A DNA stretch of 64,000 nucleotides from Pseudonocardia humida (GCF_023898865.1 NZ_JAGSOV010000086.1:1-64000); one strand, 5' to 3'. Shown: positions 16,400 through 26,418, counted from the stretch's first letter. Notes: generated from the sequence alone by a model not told the origin. Numbers and translations: made by a program.

Positions 16400-17599
16400 A
16401 TGAACGCACCGACACCCACCGCCGGGCCGCGCGGCTGCCCGTTCGCCGGCACCTCCACCAGCACGGCGACGGCGCCGGCGCCGGTGCGCGGCCGCCACGC
16501 CGCGACCCCGCCGGCCGGCCCCGCGGTACCCGACCCGGTGGGGTTGGCGCGCAGCGTGCTCGGCGTGCTCCGGCGGACCGGGAAGCACTTCCTGCCCGCG
16601 CCGCTGCTCGTGCGGCTGGACTGCTTGCGCCACCGGGCCGGAACCGCCGGTCCCTACTTCGCGGCGTTCCTCGACTGCGTCCTCGACAAGTACGACGGGC
16701 GCTTCCGGAACCGCACGTACCTCGCGCTCCCGCTGCTGGAGGCGATGCTCGACGACCCCGCCACCGGGATGACCCCCGACCGCCTGGCGGCGATCCTGAT
16801 GTCCGACGTCGTCCGGTTCGAGCTGGCCGCGGCGACCCGGCCGCACCGTCCCGACGACCGTCCCGACGACCGCACCCTGGGCACCCGGCTCCGGCACGCC
16901 AGGCGCTTCGTGGAGCTCTGCTCCGCCGGCGGCACGGGTGGTGCCGAGCCGGTGGGAGCCGTGGCGGACTGGCTCGACGCGACGGTCCAGCCGGTGCACG
17001 TCCTGCACGACGAGTACTTCTTCATCCGCGCCCTGCAGTGCCACGAGCTGACCTTCACCGTGCTGGTCGCGGACGTCCGCGTGGCCACCCGGGCCGTGCG
17101 GGCGGGCGCGCCGGGCGCCGCGGCGGCGCACCTGCGGCACGCGAGCGGGGTGTTCGCCCGGGCCGCGGTGCTGTTCCGGGTCGTGGCCACGATGCGGGCG
17201 GCGACCTTCCACGAGTTCCGCGAGTTCACCCAGGGCGCCAGCGCGATCCAGTCCGACCAGTACAAGCGGTTCGAGGCGGCCTGCGGCGCCCCGGACCGGG
17301 CGCGGTTGTCCGCGGACGCGTTCGCCGGCGTCCCGGTCGTGCGGGCCGAGGTGCTCGCCGGCCAGGACGACCTCAGCCGGGCCGTGCTCGAGACCCGCCG
17401 ACCCGGCGCACCCGGCTGGGACTCCCTCGACGCCGCCATCGCCGACCTGGAGGCCCGCCACCAGCGCTGGAAGGCCGCCCACCGCGGGCTGGCCGCGCGG
17501 ATGCTCGGCGCCGCCGCGGGATCGGGCCGCACCGAGGGCGTCCCGTACCTGGACCGGTGCCTGCAGAACCGGCTGTTCGGCACCCTGCTCGCCGCCTGA
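16400..17599 (+). CDS. Tryptophan 2,3-dioxygenase-like haem protein
   Basis: A 399-residue protein. FFIRALQCHELTF (207-219), FREFTQGASAIQSDQYKRFE (273-292) and RWKAAHRGLAARMLG (356-370) align with the three signature blocks of tryptophan 2,3-dioxygenase. H361 corresponds to the haem-iron ligand. The distal histidine of true TDO (in FI-x2-HQ) is L212 here, and the following aromatic position is also changed. The protein is longer than TDO (about 280) with an extra N-terminal part containing GCPF. It therefore probably belongs to a divergent branch of the haem-dependent aromatic oxygenase superfamily, which includes PrnB and SfmD-type tyrosine hydroxylases. ATG at 16400 has GGGAGG 7 bases upstream. 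Confidence 0.72.
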   Translation: MNAPTPTAGPRGCPFAGTSTSTATAPAPVRGRHAATPPAGPAVPDPVGLARSVLGVLRRTGKHFLPAPLLVRLDCLRHRAGTAGPYFAAFLDCVLDKYDGRFRNRTYLALPLLEAMLDDPATGMTPDRLAAILMSDVVRFELAAATRPHRPDDRPDDRTLGTRLRHARRFVELCSAGGTGGAEPVGAVADWLDATVQPVHVLHDEYFFIRALQCHELTFTVLVADVRVATRAVRAGAPGAAAAHLRHASGVFARAAVLFRVVATMRAATFHEFREFTQGASAIQSDQYKRFEAACGAPDRARLSADAFAGVPVVRAEVLAGQDDLSRAVLETRRPGAPGWDSLDAAIADLEARHQRWKAAHRGLAARMLGAAAGSGRTEGVPYLDRCLQNRLFGTLLAA

Positions 17600-17656
17600 G
17601 GGCAGGCGGAGGCGGGCGTTCACGCCCTGCTGCGCTCCGCACGCCTGCGCCCGGTG

Positions 17657-20477
17657 TCACCCCAGGCCCGAGCGAACGGCCCAGGCGGCGATCTCGGTGC
17701 GGTTGGTGCAGCCGAGCTTGGCCAGGCTGTTGCGGACGTGCGTCTCCACCGTGCGCTCGGAGAGCACCAGCCGGTCGGCGATGTCGCGGTTGCTGAGCCC
17801 GGCGGTGATGAGGACCGCGATCTCCCGCTCGCGCACCGACAGCGGGTCGTCGGAGCGGCGGGCCGCGTCGATCCCGGCGAGCAGGGTGTCGGCGTCGCGC
17901 AGCGGACCGGGCATGCCGAGCCGGCGGAACTCGGCGGCGGCGCGCACCACCTCCTCCCGCGCCTCCGGCCGGTCGGCGGTGCGGCCGCGCCGGTGCAGGG
18001 CGCGGCCCAGCCCGAGCCTGCTCAGCGCGACGAACGGCCGGGCGCCGATGCGGGCGTTCATGGCCATCGCGTCGCGGTGGTGCGCCGCGGCCTCGTCGAG
18101 CCGCCCGGTCGTGGTGGCCAGCTCGCCCAGGAGCCGGGCGTTGGCCCCGGAGCTGAACACCGCCCCCGACCCGTCGCCGCTGTAGTAGGGCGCCGTCGGC
18201 AGCAGCCTGCGGTAGACGGCCCCGGCGACCTCGCGGTCGTCGAGGCCGACGGCGGCCAGCCCGGTCTGGCTGAGGGTGACGGCCCACCGCACGCCGTACG
18301 GGAACGTCGCCGGCAGCTCGCGGAACTCCTCGAACGTCGCCGCGGCGCAGTCGGTCTCGCCGCGCAGGAGGTGCATCAACGGGATGCTGACCCGGACCAG
18401 GGGCATACCGATCGGCGCCCGGGCGAGGAGCTCCGAGGGCTCACCGACCTCGGCCGGGTCGCCGGTGACGAGCGCCAGCTGCAGGCTGGAAGGCCTGCGA
18501 CATGCCCTCGGCCGAGAAGTCGCCCATCCGGACCCCGACCGCCCCCGCCTCGGCGTTCAGCTCCCTGGCCGCGGCGAACTCGCCGACGAGCGCGGTGCGC
18601 ACCGCCCGCAGCCGCAGGAGGTGCCAGCGGGCCAGCGTCGAGCGGTGCCGCGTCGCGACCCGCTCCACCTGGCCGGTCTCCTCGTCGAAAACCGCCAGGC
18701 TGCCCAGCTGCATGGCCGCGTCCGCGCGCCACAGGTGTCCCCAGAGCTCGGCGACGGGTTGTCTCGCCGTGCCGCCCACCTCGACCGCGCGGCTGCCCAG
18801 CGCGAGCCGCTCGGCGACCCGTTCCGGGACGGCGAGTGCGAGGTGGCGGGCCCGGATCGCGTCGAGGACGGCGTCGGGGTCGCCGGTGGCCTCGGCGGTG
18901 GCGATAGCCTGCGCCGAGTGGTCCTGCGCGGCGTCGAGGTGGCCGAGGTGGGTCTCCGCGGTCGCCAGCTGGGCCAGCAGGCGGCACCGGGTGACCTCGT
19001 CCTCGCCCTCGCCGAGGCGCTCCAGCGCCTGGCGCGCGAGCCGCATCGTGTCCTGCACGACCTGCGGGTCGCCGACGCCGCGGACGACCAGCGCCGCCTG
19101 GGCCGCCAGATCGGGGCGCCCCGCCGACTCGGCCGCGGCCGCCGTGTCGACGCAGAGCCGCATCGCCTCCGCCAGGCTCCCCGCGGCGTAGCGGGCGTCG
19201 GCGAGCCGCAGCATGAGCTCGGCCCGGTCCCCGGCGCCCGCCCCGCCCGCCGTGGCGGCGTGCAGGGCCATCTCGGCGAACGCCGCCGCCTCGTCGACGG
19301 CGAACGAGGCCGCGGCGTCGTCCGCGGCCGCGCCCGCCCAGCGGGCGCAGCGGCGCAGGTCGTCCTCCCCGCCGGCCCGGCGCCACTGGGTGGCGATCCG
19401 CCCGGCCCGCTGCCCGAGGGAGGCGTCCGCCTCGATCGCCAGTGCCGCCTGCCGGTGCAGCCGCGCGCGCCGCGGCGCCGGGAGGTCGTCGTAGACCGCG
19501 TCGCGGACCAGGGCGTGGGGGAACACCCACGCGCCGGGGTGCTCCGACGACTCGCCGAGCACCCCGGCCCGGCACGCCTCGTCGACGGCCGTCGCGACGT
19601 CGGGCGGCGCGAGCCCGCTGGCCGCGGGCAGCAGGCCGTGCGGGACGCGCTCCCCGAGGACCGCCGCGACGGCGACGAGGTGCTGCGCTGCCGGGGACAG
19701 CGCCGCCGTGCGGGCGGTGATCAACCGGCGCAGCTGCGGGCGGGCGGCGACCACCCGGCGCAGACCCGCGGCGTCGGCCGGACCGTCGTGCGGGAGCGCC
19801 TCGGCCAGCAGCCGCACGAACAGCGCGTTGCCCCCGGTGCGCTCGTGCAGCAGCGCGGCCAGGCCGGGCTCGGCGCGGCGCGGGCCGCGCAGCTCGGCGA
19901 GCCAGGCCGAGACGTCGTCCACCCGCAGGCCGCCCAGCGGCAGGACGACGGCCGCCGGGCTGCGCAGCAGGTCCGGTTCCAGCTCCGCCAGCGGCCCGTC
20001 CAGCGCCGGCCGGTGGCTCGCCACCACGAGCAGCCGGGATGCGGCGAGTTCCCCGCAGACCTGGCGCAGCAGCAGCAGCGAGGACCGGTCGGCCCAGTGC
20101 ACGTCCTCCAGCACGAGCACGAGCCCGCCCGGTTCGGCGGCCGCCACCATCGCGTCGGCGAGCTCGGCGAAGAGCCGGAAGCGCTGCGCGGCGCCGGAGA
20201 GCACCGCGTCGGTGGCGTGCGCGGCCACCTCGGCCACCGCGGGCAGGGCGCGCAGCAGCCGGGTCCACGGCCACAGTGCCGGAGCGCCCGCGTCGTCGAC
20301 GGCGTGGCCCCGCGCGACGGGCACGCCCCCGGCGTGCGACAGCAGCTCCTCGATCAGCCGCGACTTGCCGGCCCCCGCCTCGCCGGACAGCAGCACGAGC
20401 CGACCCGCGCCGCCGGTGGCGTCGACGAGCGCGCCGCGCAGCACCGCGAGCTCGTGCTCGCGTCCGAACAGGCTCAC
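17657..20477 (-). pseudogene. LAL-type LuxR regulator, frameshifted
   Basis: A large ATP-binding LuxR regulator of about 940 residues if the frame is repaired. The N-terminal part (GTG at 20477) reads VSLFGREHELAVLRGAL with Walker A SGEAGAGKS and Walker B VLVLEDVHWAD. The C-terminal part ends with a GerE/LuxR helix-turn-helix (LSVREREIAVLITAGLSNRDIA). One extra base in a CC pair at about 18485 separates the two: QAFQ should continue into LQLALVTGDPAEVGEP. As written, the first frame stops near 18441 and the DNA-binding domain can start only at an internal ATG (18406). This may be a real mutation or a sequencing error. It converges on the haem-protein gene and could be its regulator. Confidence 0.75.
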
Positions 20478-20617
20478 GGCGCGAGTATCTGCGCCATCGC
20501 CCACGTCCGGAAGGGCGATTGCGTGGTGCCCTGCGTACTGGCACTGATCCGGGCCGGGGCCGGTCGCCGCAGGCTCCGGGTACCGGTGAGCCCGCCGGTC
20601 CGACCCCGGAGGACGCC

Positions 20618-21232
20618 ATGCACGCCCGGTTCCAGACCACCCGCACCGAGCCCCCACCGGACCTCGCCGGGCGGGTCGAGGAGTTGGTGGACCTGATCGG
20701 CACCCACCCCGGGTTCGCCGGGGCCTGGCTGCTGCCCGCGATCACCGCGGGCGCGGGTGGCCTGCTCACTCTCTGGCGGACCCGCGAGGACGCCGAGCTG
20801 GCGTCCGAGCGCACCGCGGCCGTCAGCGGACCCCGCCCGGTGGCGCTGGACGGCGACGCGATCTACCGGGTCGCGGCCGACATGGCCGGGACCGCGGCCG
20901 AGCGGGAGCCCGCCGTCGCCCAGCTCGTCCACTTCGACGCCCCGCGCACCGACGACTGGTCCGCCGCGATGCTGCGGGCGGGCCGGGAGCGGATCTGGCC
21001 CGCGGTGCGCGACGTGCCCGGCGCTGTGCGGTCCCTGAGCCTCGTCGGCGACGGCAACGCGCACCTCGTGGTGAACCTGGCCGCCACCGTCGAGGCCGTC
21101 GACGCCGCCCAGCGGCTGATCACGACCACCGCCCTGCTGCCGTGGGAGGACCCGGCCGCGCTCACCGGTCCGGACCGGATCGACCTGCACCGGGTGGCCG
21201 CCCACCGCGCCGCGGCGCCGTCGCGCGCCTGA
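20618..21232 (+). CDS. Monooxygenase-fold (ABM-like) protein
   Basis: A 204-residue protein with two similar halves: an N-terminal half around HPGFAGAWLLPAITAGAGGLLTLW and a C-terminal half around GNAHLVVNLAATVEAVDAAQRLI. The pattern suggests a ferredoxin-like dimeric alpha/beta-barrel fold like antibiotic-biosynthesis monooxygenases, but this is by eye only. ATG at 20618 has CCGGAGGA upstream. It is 31 bp upstream of the YceI gene and probably co-transcribed with it. It is divergent from the LAL regulator, hence a possible target of it. Confidence 0.5.
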   Translation: MHARFQTTRTEPPPDLAGRVEELVDLIGTHPGFAGAWLLPAITAGAGGLLTLWRTREDAELASERTAAVSGPRPVALDGDAIYRVAADMAGTAAEREPAVAQLVHFDAPRTDDWSAAMLRAGRERIWPAVRDVPGAVRSLSLVGDGNAHLVVNLAATVEAVDAAQRLITTTALLPWEDPAALTGPDRIDLHRVAAHRAAAPSRA

Positions 21233-21263
21233 CCCGCCCCGACGTCCCGGAGGAGTGCATCCC

Positions 21264-21785
21264 ATGACCACCATCCCAACCGCCCTGCCGACCGGCGAGT
21301 GGGTGCTCGACCCCACCCGGACCACCGCCTCGTTCGCCGTCCGCAACGGGCCGGGCACGGTCCACGGCACGGTGCCGGTGACCGCGGGCGCGGTGCGCGT
21401 GGACGGCGCGGGCGTCCGGGTCGAGGCCGAGCTCGACCTGTCCGCGCTCGACACCGGCAACCCCCGCCGCGACCGCGACCTGGGCAAGCCCGGTCTGCTC
21501 GACCTCGACCGGCACCCGCGGCTCCGGTTCGTCGCGGACGACGTCCGCGGGACCGACGGTGGGTGGGTGCTCGTCGGCACGCTCTCGGTCCGCGGGCGGG
21601 AGGTTCCGGTCACGCTCACCGTCGCCGACGCGGACCGTCCCGACCTGCTCGACGCCGGCGACGCGACCGCCGTCGGCACGACCCGGCTCGACCGCCGGGA
21701 CCTGGGCGTGCGCGCTCCCCGGGTCCTGATCGGCCGGTGGATCGAGGTCACCGTCCGCGCGGTGCTGGTCAGGGAGCCCGGCTGA
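21264..21785 (+). CDS. YceI-family lipid-binding-like protein
   Basis: A 173-residue protein with the YceI lipocalin-like pattern: W-x-LDPTRTTASFAVRN at the start, LDLSALDTGNPRRDRDL in the middle, then FVADDVRG and LSVRGREVPVTL. YceI proteins bind isoprenoid chains or amphiphiles. No signal peptide is present, so it acts in the cytoplasm. ATG at 21264 is preferred; GTG at 21255 would add three residues but overlaps the ribosome site GGAGGAG. Confidence 0.87.
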   Translation: MTTIPTALPTGEWVLDPTRTTASFAVRNGPGTVHGTVPVTAGAVRVDGAGVRVEAELDLSALDTGNPRRDRDLGKPGLLDLDRHPRLRFVADDVRGTDGGWVLVGTLSVRGREVPVTLTVADADRPDLLDAGDATAVGTTRLDRRDLGVRAPRVLIGRWIEVTVRAVLVREPG

Positions 21786-21938
21786 CGCCCCGTGGAGTCC
21801 GCCACCGGGTGCGCCGACGGCGATCAGCCGCTCCCCGAGGCGGGCCGGCGCCGTGCCCGGTTCGTCGACCAGCCCGTGGACCTGCGCGAGTGGACGGAAC
21901 GTCACCGCTCGGTAAGCCGGCCCGGCACCGTCCGTACC

Positions 21939-21950
21939 TAGCGTGGCCGC
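21939..21950 (+). promoter_or_regulatory. Leaderless -10 of the GT-C-like gene
   Basis: TAGCGT at 21939-21944 is followed by 6 bases and then ATG 21951. This spacing places the transcript start at or next to the start codon. No Shine-Dalgarno lies upstream of that ATG. Confidence 0.4.
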
Positions 21951-23297
21951 ATGGCCACCTCGTTGCGCGGCACGCCGCCGCCTCCCGCTCCGCCCGCCGC
22001 TCGTCGCGGGGTGGTCGCGGACCTCTCGGTGGTGGCCGCGGGGGTCGTCCTCGTGGTGCTGGCCGCGGTGGTGGGCAGGCTGTCCTACGGCGGCGGTCAC
22101 GAGGTCTACCTCGGCTGGCCGCCGCTGCTGGCGCAGTGGCTGCCGCACGTCGGACCCGGCACCCCGGCGGCGGTCGTGACCTCGGTGCTGGTGGTGGTGT
22201 TCGGGCCCGGGCTCGCGCGCCGGATGCGCTGGCGCGGCCTGCTCGCGGCCGGGTACGCGGCCGCGGTGGCCTGGACGCTGTCGCTGGCGCTGGTCGACGG
22301 CTGGCAGCGCGGTGTGGTCGCGCGGCTGAGCAGCGCCGACGAGTACCTGAACGACGTCGGGCGGGTCAGCGACGTCGGGGCGATGCTGCGCACGTTCACC
22401 GACTTCGTCGTCACCGCCGACCAGCCGGGCCACTGGACCACCCACGTCGCAGCGCACCCACCGGGGGCGTTCCTGTTCTACGTCGGGCTGGACCGGCTCG
22501 GCCTCGGCGCGGGCGGCCCCGCCGGGATCGTGACGGTCCTGGTCGGAGCCTCGGCGTGCGTCGCGGTAGCGGTCGCGGTCCGCGCGCTCGCCGGGGAGGA
22601 CCTCGCGCGCCGGGTGCTGCCGTTCGGCGTGCTGCTCCCGGGCGCGGTGTGGGCCGGGGTGTCCGCGGACGGGATGTTCGCCGCGGTGCTGGCCTGGGGC
22701 GTCGCGCTGCTGGCCGTCGGGGCGATCGGTCGGCTCGGCTGGGCCGCTGCGGGCGGCCTCCTGCTCGGCGTCGCGGTGCACCTGTCCTACGGGCTGGTCC
22801 TCGGCGGACTGATCGCGTCGGCCGTTGTGGTCGCCACCCGGCGCTGGTCGGCCGCCGGGCTCGCCGTGCTCGGCGCGGTCGCGGTGGTGGCCGCCTTCAC
22901 CGCGGCCGGGTTCTGGTGGTTCACCGGGCTGCAGCGCACCGGGGTGATCTACGCGGCCAGCGCGGCGGCGGCCCGCCCGTACGCCTACTTCGTGTGGGCG
23001 AACCTGGCCGCGGTGGCGTTCGCCGCCGGGCCGGCGGTGTGCGCCGGTGTGCGCCGGCTCCTGGCCGCGCCGCGCGCCGTGCCGGTCGGTGTCCTGCTCC
23101 TCACGGCGGGCGGCCTGGCCGCGGTGCTGCTCGCCGACCTGTCCGGGCTGTCGAAGGCGGAGGTCGAGCGGATCTGGCTGCCCTTCGTGGTGTGGCTGGC
23201 CGTCCCGTGCGCCCTGCTGCCCCGGGCGCGGCGGTGGCTGGCCGCCCAGGCCGGGCTCGCGCTGCTGGTCAACCACCTGCTGCTCACCGTGTGGTGA
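21951..23297 (+). CDS. GT-C-like polytopic membrane protein
   Basis: A 448-residue protein with about ten to twelve transmembrane helices. An extracytoplasmic loop after the third helix contains TDFVVTADQPGHWTTHVAAHPP and resembles the catalytic loop of lipid-sugar-dependent GT-C transferases. Late VERIWLPFVVWL also fits that class. It would move a sugar from a polyprenyl donor to a surface acceptor. It converges with, and overlaps by 14 bp, the minus-strand glycan cluster. I read the two as one functional set. Confidence 0.7.
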   Translation: MATSLRGTPPPPAPPAARRGVVADLSVVAAGVVLVVLAAVVGRLSYGGGHEVYLGWPPLLAQWLPHVGPGTPAAVVTSVLVVVFGPGLARRMRWRGLLAAGYAAAVAWTLSLALVDGWQRGVVARLSSADEYLNDVGRVSDVGAMLRTFTDFVVTADQPGHWTTHVAAHPPGAFLFYVGLDRLGLGAGGPAGIVTVLVGASACVAVAVAVRALAGEDLARRVLPFGVLLPGAVWAGVSADGMFAAVLAWGVALLAVGAIGRLGWAAAGGLLLGVAVHLSYGLVLGGLIASAVVVATRRWSAAGLAVLGAVAVVAAFTAAGFWWFTGLQRTGVIYAASAAAARPYAYFVWANLAAVAFAAGPAVCAGVRRLLAAPRAVPVGVLLLTAGGLAAVLLADLSGLSKAEVERIWLPFVVWLAVPCALLPRARRWLAAQAGLALLVNHLLLTVW

Positions 23298-23715
23298 CGG
23301 CGCTGCGTGCCCGCAGCAGCCGCACGGCGTACACCGCCGCCGACACCGCGGCCATGGCCGCGACCAGCAGGAGCCAGCGGCCCAGGTAGGGCTGCTGGTC
23401 GAGGCCGGTGGCGCCCAGGTGCGCGTCGCCGCCCTGGCCGATGATCCCGGGCAGGAACAGCAGCAGGGTGAGACCGGCGCCGAGCGCGGGCACCCGGACG
23501 TGGTTGACCAGCGGTACCCGGGTGCGCGGGGCCAGCGCCAGCAGGGCCCGGTCCGCGCCGGAGTACAGCGGCACCAGCCCGCCGTCGTGCAGGACGACGG
23601 CGGCCAGGAACCACACCAGCATCCGGGGCAGCCCCGGGTCGTCGAGCACGATCGTCGCGGCGTACCCGGCCACGGCGAGGCACAGCAGCAGTACGGCGGG
23701 GCGCACCAGCCTCAT
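23284..23715 (-). CDS. Small polytopic membrane protein
   Basis: A 143-residue protein with four hydrophobic helices (about 5-22, 33-52, 72-95, 112-135) and no catalytic motif. ATG at 23715 overlaps the stop of the cytochrome b/molybdopterin gene (ATGA), so it is the last gene of the minus-strand operon. It may be a membrane partner of that oxidoreductase; this is inferred from position only. Confidence 0.7.
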   Translation of the reverse strand: MRLVRPAVLLLCLAVAGYAATIVLDDPGLPRMLVWFLAAVVLHDGGLVPLYSGADRALLALAPRTRVPLVNHVRVPALGAGLTLLLFLPGIIGQGGDAHLGATGLDQQPYLGRWLLLVAAMAAVSAAVYAVRLLRARSAVTTR

Positions 23716-25007
23716 CGCACGCTCCGGAACTCGATGGTGCGGACCCACTTCGTGCACCGCACCCCGGGCAGGGCCGGCACGACGACGCGGGCCGGGAACC
23801 CGTGGTCGGGGGACAGGTCGGCGCCGTTGACCCGCAGCGCGAGCAGCGAGTCGGGGTGCAGCACCTGGCCGGCGTGCAGCTCGGCCCGCGCGAACGGGCC
23901 CTGCTCGATCGAGCCGACCACCGCGGCCACCGGTTCGGGCACCCCGGCCAGCGCGGCCAGGTCGCGCAGCCGCACCCCGGTCCAGCTCTGCTCGGTCGAC
24001 CAGCCCTCCACGCAGGCGATCGGCAGCGCCACCGTGTGCTGCGCGAGCGCGGCGAGCGCGGCCCGGTCCAGCCGCACCGCGCCGGCGCCGGAGAGCTCCA
24101 ACCGCCAGGCCGACCCGGTCGCGGCCGGGTCGATCCCGGACGCGACGAAGGTGCGGTTGACCGGGAAGTCGTTCGGGCCCCCGTCGGCGGCCGCGGTGGT
24201 GCGCCCACGGGGCAGCAGCAGCGCCGTCCCGCGCAGCGGTCCGTCCAGCACCTGCCCCACCGACAGGCCCGCGACCAGCAACGACCCGCCACCGATCAGA
24301 GCGAGCGCTCCGCGCCGGCTGATCGTCGCCGGCCGCGGGTCGGTGGCGACGAGGTCGGAGTCCGGATCGTCCTCCGACCCGCTCGTCGGGGTCCGCAGCT
24401 CGGCGCGCAGCGAGCGGGAGCGCAGGCCGCGGACCATGAGGGGCAGCTTGAGCACCACGTGCGCGACGAGCGCCCCGGTGAACACCCACGCCCCGACGTA
24501 GTGCGCGGCGTAGAAGCCGAAGCCGAACACGTAGTCGTACTGGATGTTCAGCACCCCGGTGACGACCTCGAACAGGATGCTGCCCACCAGCAGCAGCACC
24601 GTGGCGCGTTCCAGGGCGTCGGTGACCGAGCGGGCCGGCGGCCACACCACCAGCTTCGGCGCCACCGACCACAGCTTGGCCAGCACGATCGGTACCAGGA
24701 CCAACCCCAGCAGCACGTGCGTGCCCTGGGTGAGCCGGAACAACCACGCCGGGGAGGTCGGCCAGTCGAACGGCGGCAGCTGCAGGAACCCGACGTCGGC
24801 CGGGATCGGCGCGGCGCCGTACGCGACCCGGTCGAGCAGCCCGGTGACGACCACGATCGGCAGCCCGACGAGCAGCACCAGCCCGAGCAGCGAGGTCAGC
24901 CACGGACCGCGCAGGGGACTGCGGAAGCGGGGCAGCGGTGGCCGGGCGCGGTCCAGCGCCCGCCACAACCGGGCGGGGCGGCCGTACCCGGCGTCGGGAC
25001 GGGTCAT
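23712..25007 (-). CDS. Cytochrome b / molybdopterin oxidoreductase fusion
   Basis: A 431-residue fusion. The N-terminal half has four membrane helices with histidines that could bind haem b (H97, H170, H183). A twin-arginine SRRGALALIGGGSLL (230-244) leads a fifth hydrophobic stretch. The C-terminal half (about 275-431) is a sulfite-oxidase-like molybdopterin domain with C332 in PIACVEGWS as the likely metal ligand. The Moco domain probably faces outside and passes electrons to the haem. ATG at 25007 overlaps the methyltransferase stop. The substrate is unknown; the operon suggests a surface sugar or lipid. Confidence 0.82.
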   Translation of the reverse strand: MTRPDAGYGRPARLWRALDRARPPLPRFRSPLRGPWLTSLLGLVLLVGLPIVVVTGLLDRVAYGAAPIPADVGFLQLPPFDWPTSPAWLFRLTQGTHVLLGLVLVPIVLAKLWSVAPKLVVWPPARSVTDALERATVLLLVGSILFEVVTGVLNIQYDYVFGFGFYAAHYVGAWVFTGALVAHVVLKLPLMVRGLRSRSLRAELRTPTSGSEDDPDSDLVATDPRPATISRRGALALIGGGSLLVAGLSVGQVLDGPLRGTALLLPRGRTTAAADGGPNDFPVNRTFVASGIDPAATGSAWRLELSGAGAVRLDRAALAALAQHTVALPIACVEGWSTEQSWTGVRLRDLAALAGVPEPVAAVVGSIEQGPFARAELHAGQVLHPDSLLALRVNGADLSPDHGFPARVVVPALPGVRCTKWVRTIEFRSVR

Positions 25008-25681
25008 GTGGGCCTCCCCGCCGTCCGGCGGCCGGGCGGGCGTCCGGCGGGTGGCGCGGCGCCGAGCTCGGCGAAGCTGCGCGGCCCCTCGTGCCGGGCG
25101 GTGCGGACCAGACCGGCGGCGCCGGCCAGGCCGGCCAGCGCGTCGGCGCCGACGCACGCCCAGGGCACCGGACGACCGGTGCCGGCGGACGTCCGGATCC
25201 GGGCGGTGCCCGACCACAGCAGGTCCGGCCGCGGGTCGGTCTCGACGAGCACGGTGCCGCCGGGCGCCAGCAGCCGCGCCGCGCGGCGCAGCAGGCGGAC
25301 CGGGTCGCCGCCGATGCCGATGTTGCCGTCGGCTAGCAGCACGTGGTCCCAGCAGCCCTCGGCGGGCAGCCGGGAGAACAGGTCGCGGCGCACCATCGGG
25401 GCCCGCCGCCGCCGGCACTGCCGCTGAGCGGCCGCCGACTGGTCCACGCCCAGCACCGGGACGCCGCGCGCGACCAGCGCGGCGACCAGCCGGCCGGGCC
25501 CGCAGCCCAGGTCGACCACGGGCCCGGTGCAGCGGTCCAGCAGCCACCCGTCCTCGACGGTGGCGGCGTCGTGCCAGCGGGCGACCGCCAGCTCCACCAC
25601 CGCCCCGTCGCTGCGCAGGATGTGCGCCGGAGCGCCGTCCAGCGCCGGGTCGAAGGCGGGCGCTGCGCCGAGGGCGGTCAC
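25004..25681 (-). CDS. Class I SAM-dependent methyltransferase
   Basis: A 225-residue protein. VVDLGCGPGRLVAALVARG is motif I, with VLGVDQSAAA after it. An arginine-rich stretch RRRRAPMVRRDLF precedes the next strand. GTG at 25681 overlaps the stop of the upstream transferase gene (GTGA); GTG at 25684 is an equal alternative. Its C-terminus runs out in a Gly/Pro/Arg tail. Context suggests methylation of a sugar or lipid-linked product. Confidence 0.82.
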   Translation of the reverse strand: MTALGAAPAFDPALDGAPAHILRSDGAVVELAVARWHDAATVEDGWLLDRCTGPVVDLGCGPGRLVAALVARGVPVLGVDQSAAAQRQCRRRRAPMVRRDLFSRLPAEGCWDHVLLADGNIGIGGDPVRLLRRAARLLAPGGTVLVETDPRPDLLWSGTARIRTSAGTGRPVPWACVGADALAGLAGAAGLVRTARHEGPRSFAELGAAPPAGRPPGRRTAGRPT

Positions 25682-26418
25682 CACGGCCGGGCGGCGTGCA
25701 GCGCCGCGACCCCGGCGACCGCGGCCGCGAACCTGGTGCCGGGGGCCTCGGCGGCCACCGCCACGGCGTCCGCGGCGGTGTCCACGTCGCGCAGCTCGGC
25801 CAGCAGCGCCACCCGGAGACCGGCGCCGCGCAGCACGCGCAGGGTGCGCTCACCGGTGTCGGCCCGTGAGGTCGGAACCGCGCGGACGAGCGCGGCGCGG
25901 CGCGGGTCGCGCAGCCCGAGCACCCACCAGCCGCCGTCCGCCGCCGGCCCGAGCACCGCGTCGGCGTCCCCGCGCAGGTGCTCGGCGGCCTCGACCAGGA
26001 GCTCCGGACGCAGTTGCGGGGTGTCCATGCCGACCAGCACCACCGGCGTCCCGGGCCGCAGCGCGACCGCGTCCAGGTGGGCCGCCGCGATGCGGTGGCC
26101 CAGGTCGGTGCCCCGCTGGGGGACGACCGCCACCCCGGCCAGGGCCCCGGCGACGGCGGTGGCGCGCGCGGCGGCCCGGCGGTGGCCCGACAGCGCGACG
26201 ACGACCCGCCCGCCGGGCACGGCCCGGACCGCGTCGAGGGTGTCCAGCAGGGCGGCGGCGGCGAGGTCGGCGGCCTGCGCCGGCGTGGCCGGCGGACACA
26301 GCCTGGTCTTGACCTTCCCCGGCTCCGGGGCCTTGGCCAGCACCACCACCGTGCTCGGTGCCGCCGCGGGCCCGGTGGCCGCGCGTCCGGCGAGCGGCTC
26401 ATCGGCCAGCGCGGTCAT
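25678..26418 (-). CDS. DUF2064 / TIGR04282-type glycosyltransferase
   Basis: A 246-residue nucleotide-sugar-transferase-like protein. It opens VVVLAKAPEPGKVKTRL, the hallmark of this family, and has VVLVGMDTPQLRPELL and LGPAADGGWWVLGL. These proteins usually sit next to a GT2 transferase, as here. ATG at 26418 overlaps the stop of that gene (ATGA). Family names refer to arsenosugar or rSAM-associated loci, but no such partner is present here. Confidence 0.88.
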   Translation of the reverse strand: MTALADEPLAGRAATGPAAAPSTVVVLAKAPEPGKVKTRLCPPATPAQAADLAAAALLDTLDAVRAVPGGRVVVALSGHRRAAARATAVAGALAGVAVVPQRGTDLGHRIAAAHLDAVALRPGTPVVLVGMDTPQLRPELLVEAAEHLRGDADAVLGPAADGGWWVLGLRDPRRAALVRAVPTSRADTGERTLRVLRGAGLRVALLAELRDVDTAADAVAVAAEAPGTRFAAAVAGVAALHAARPW

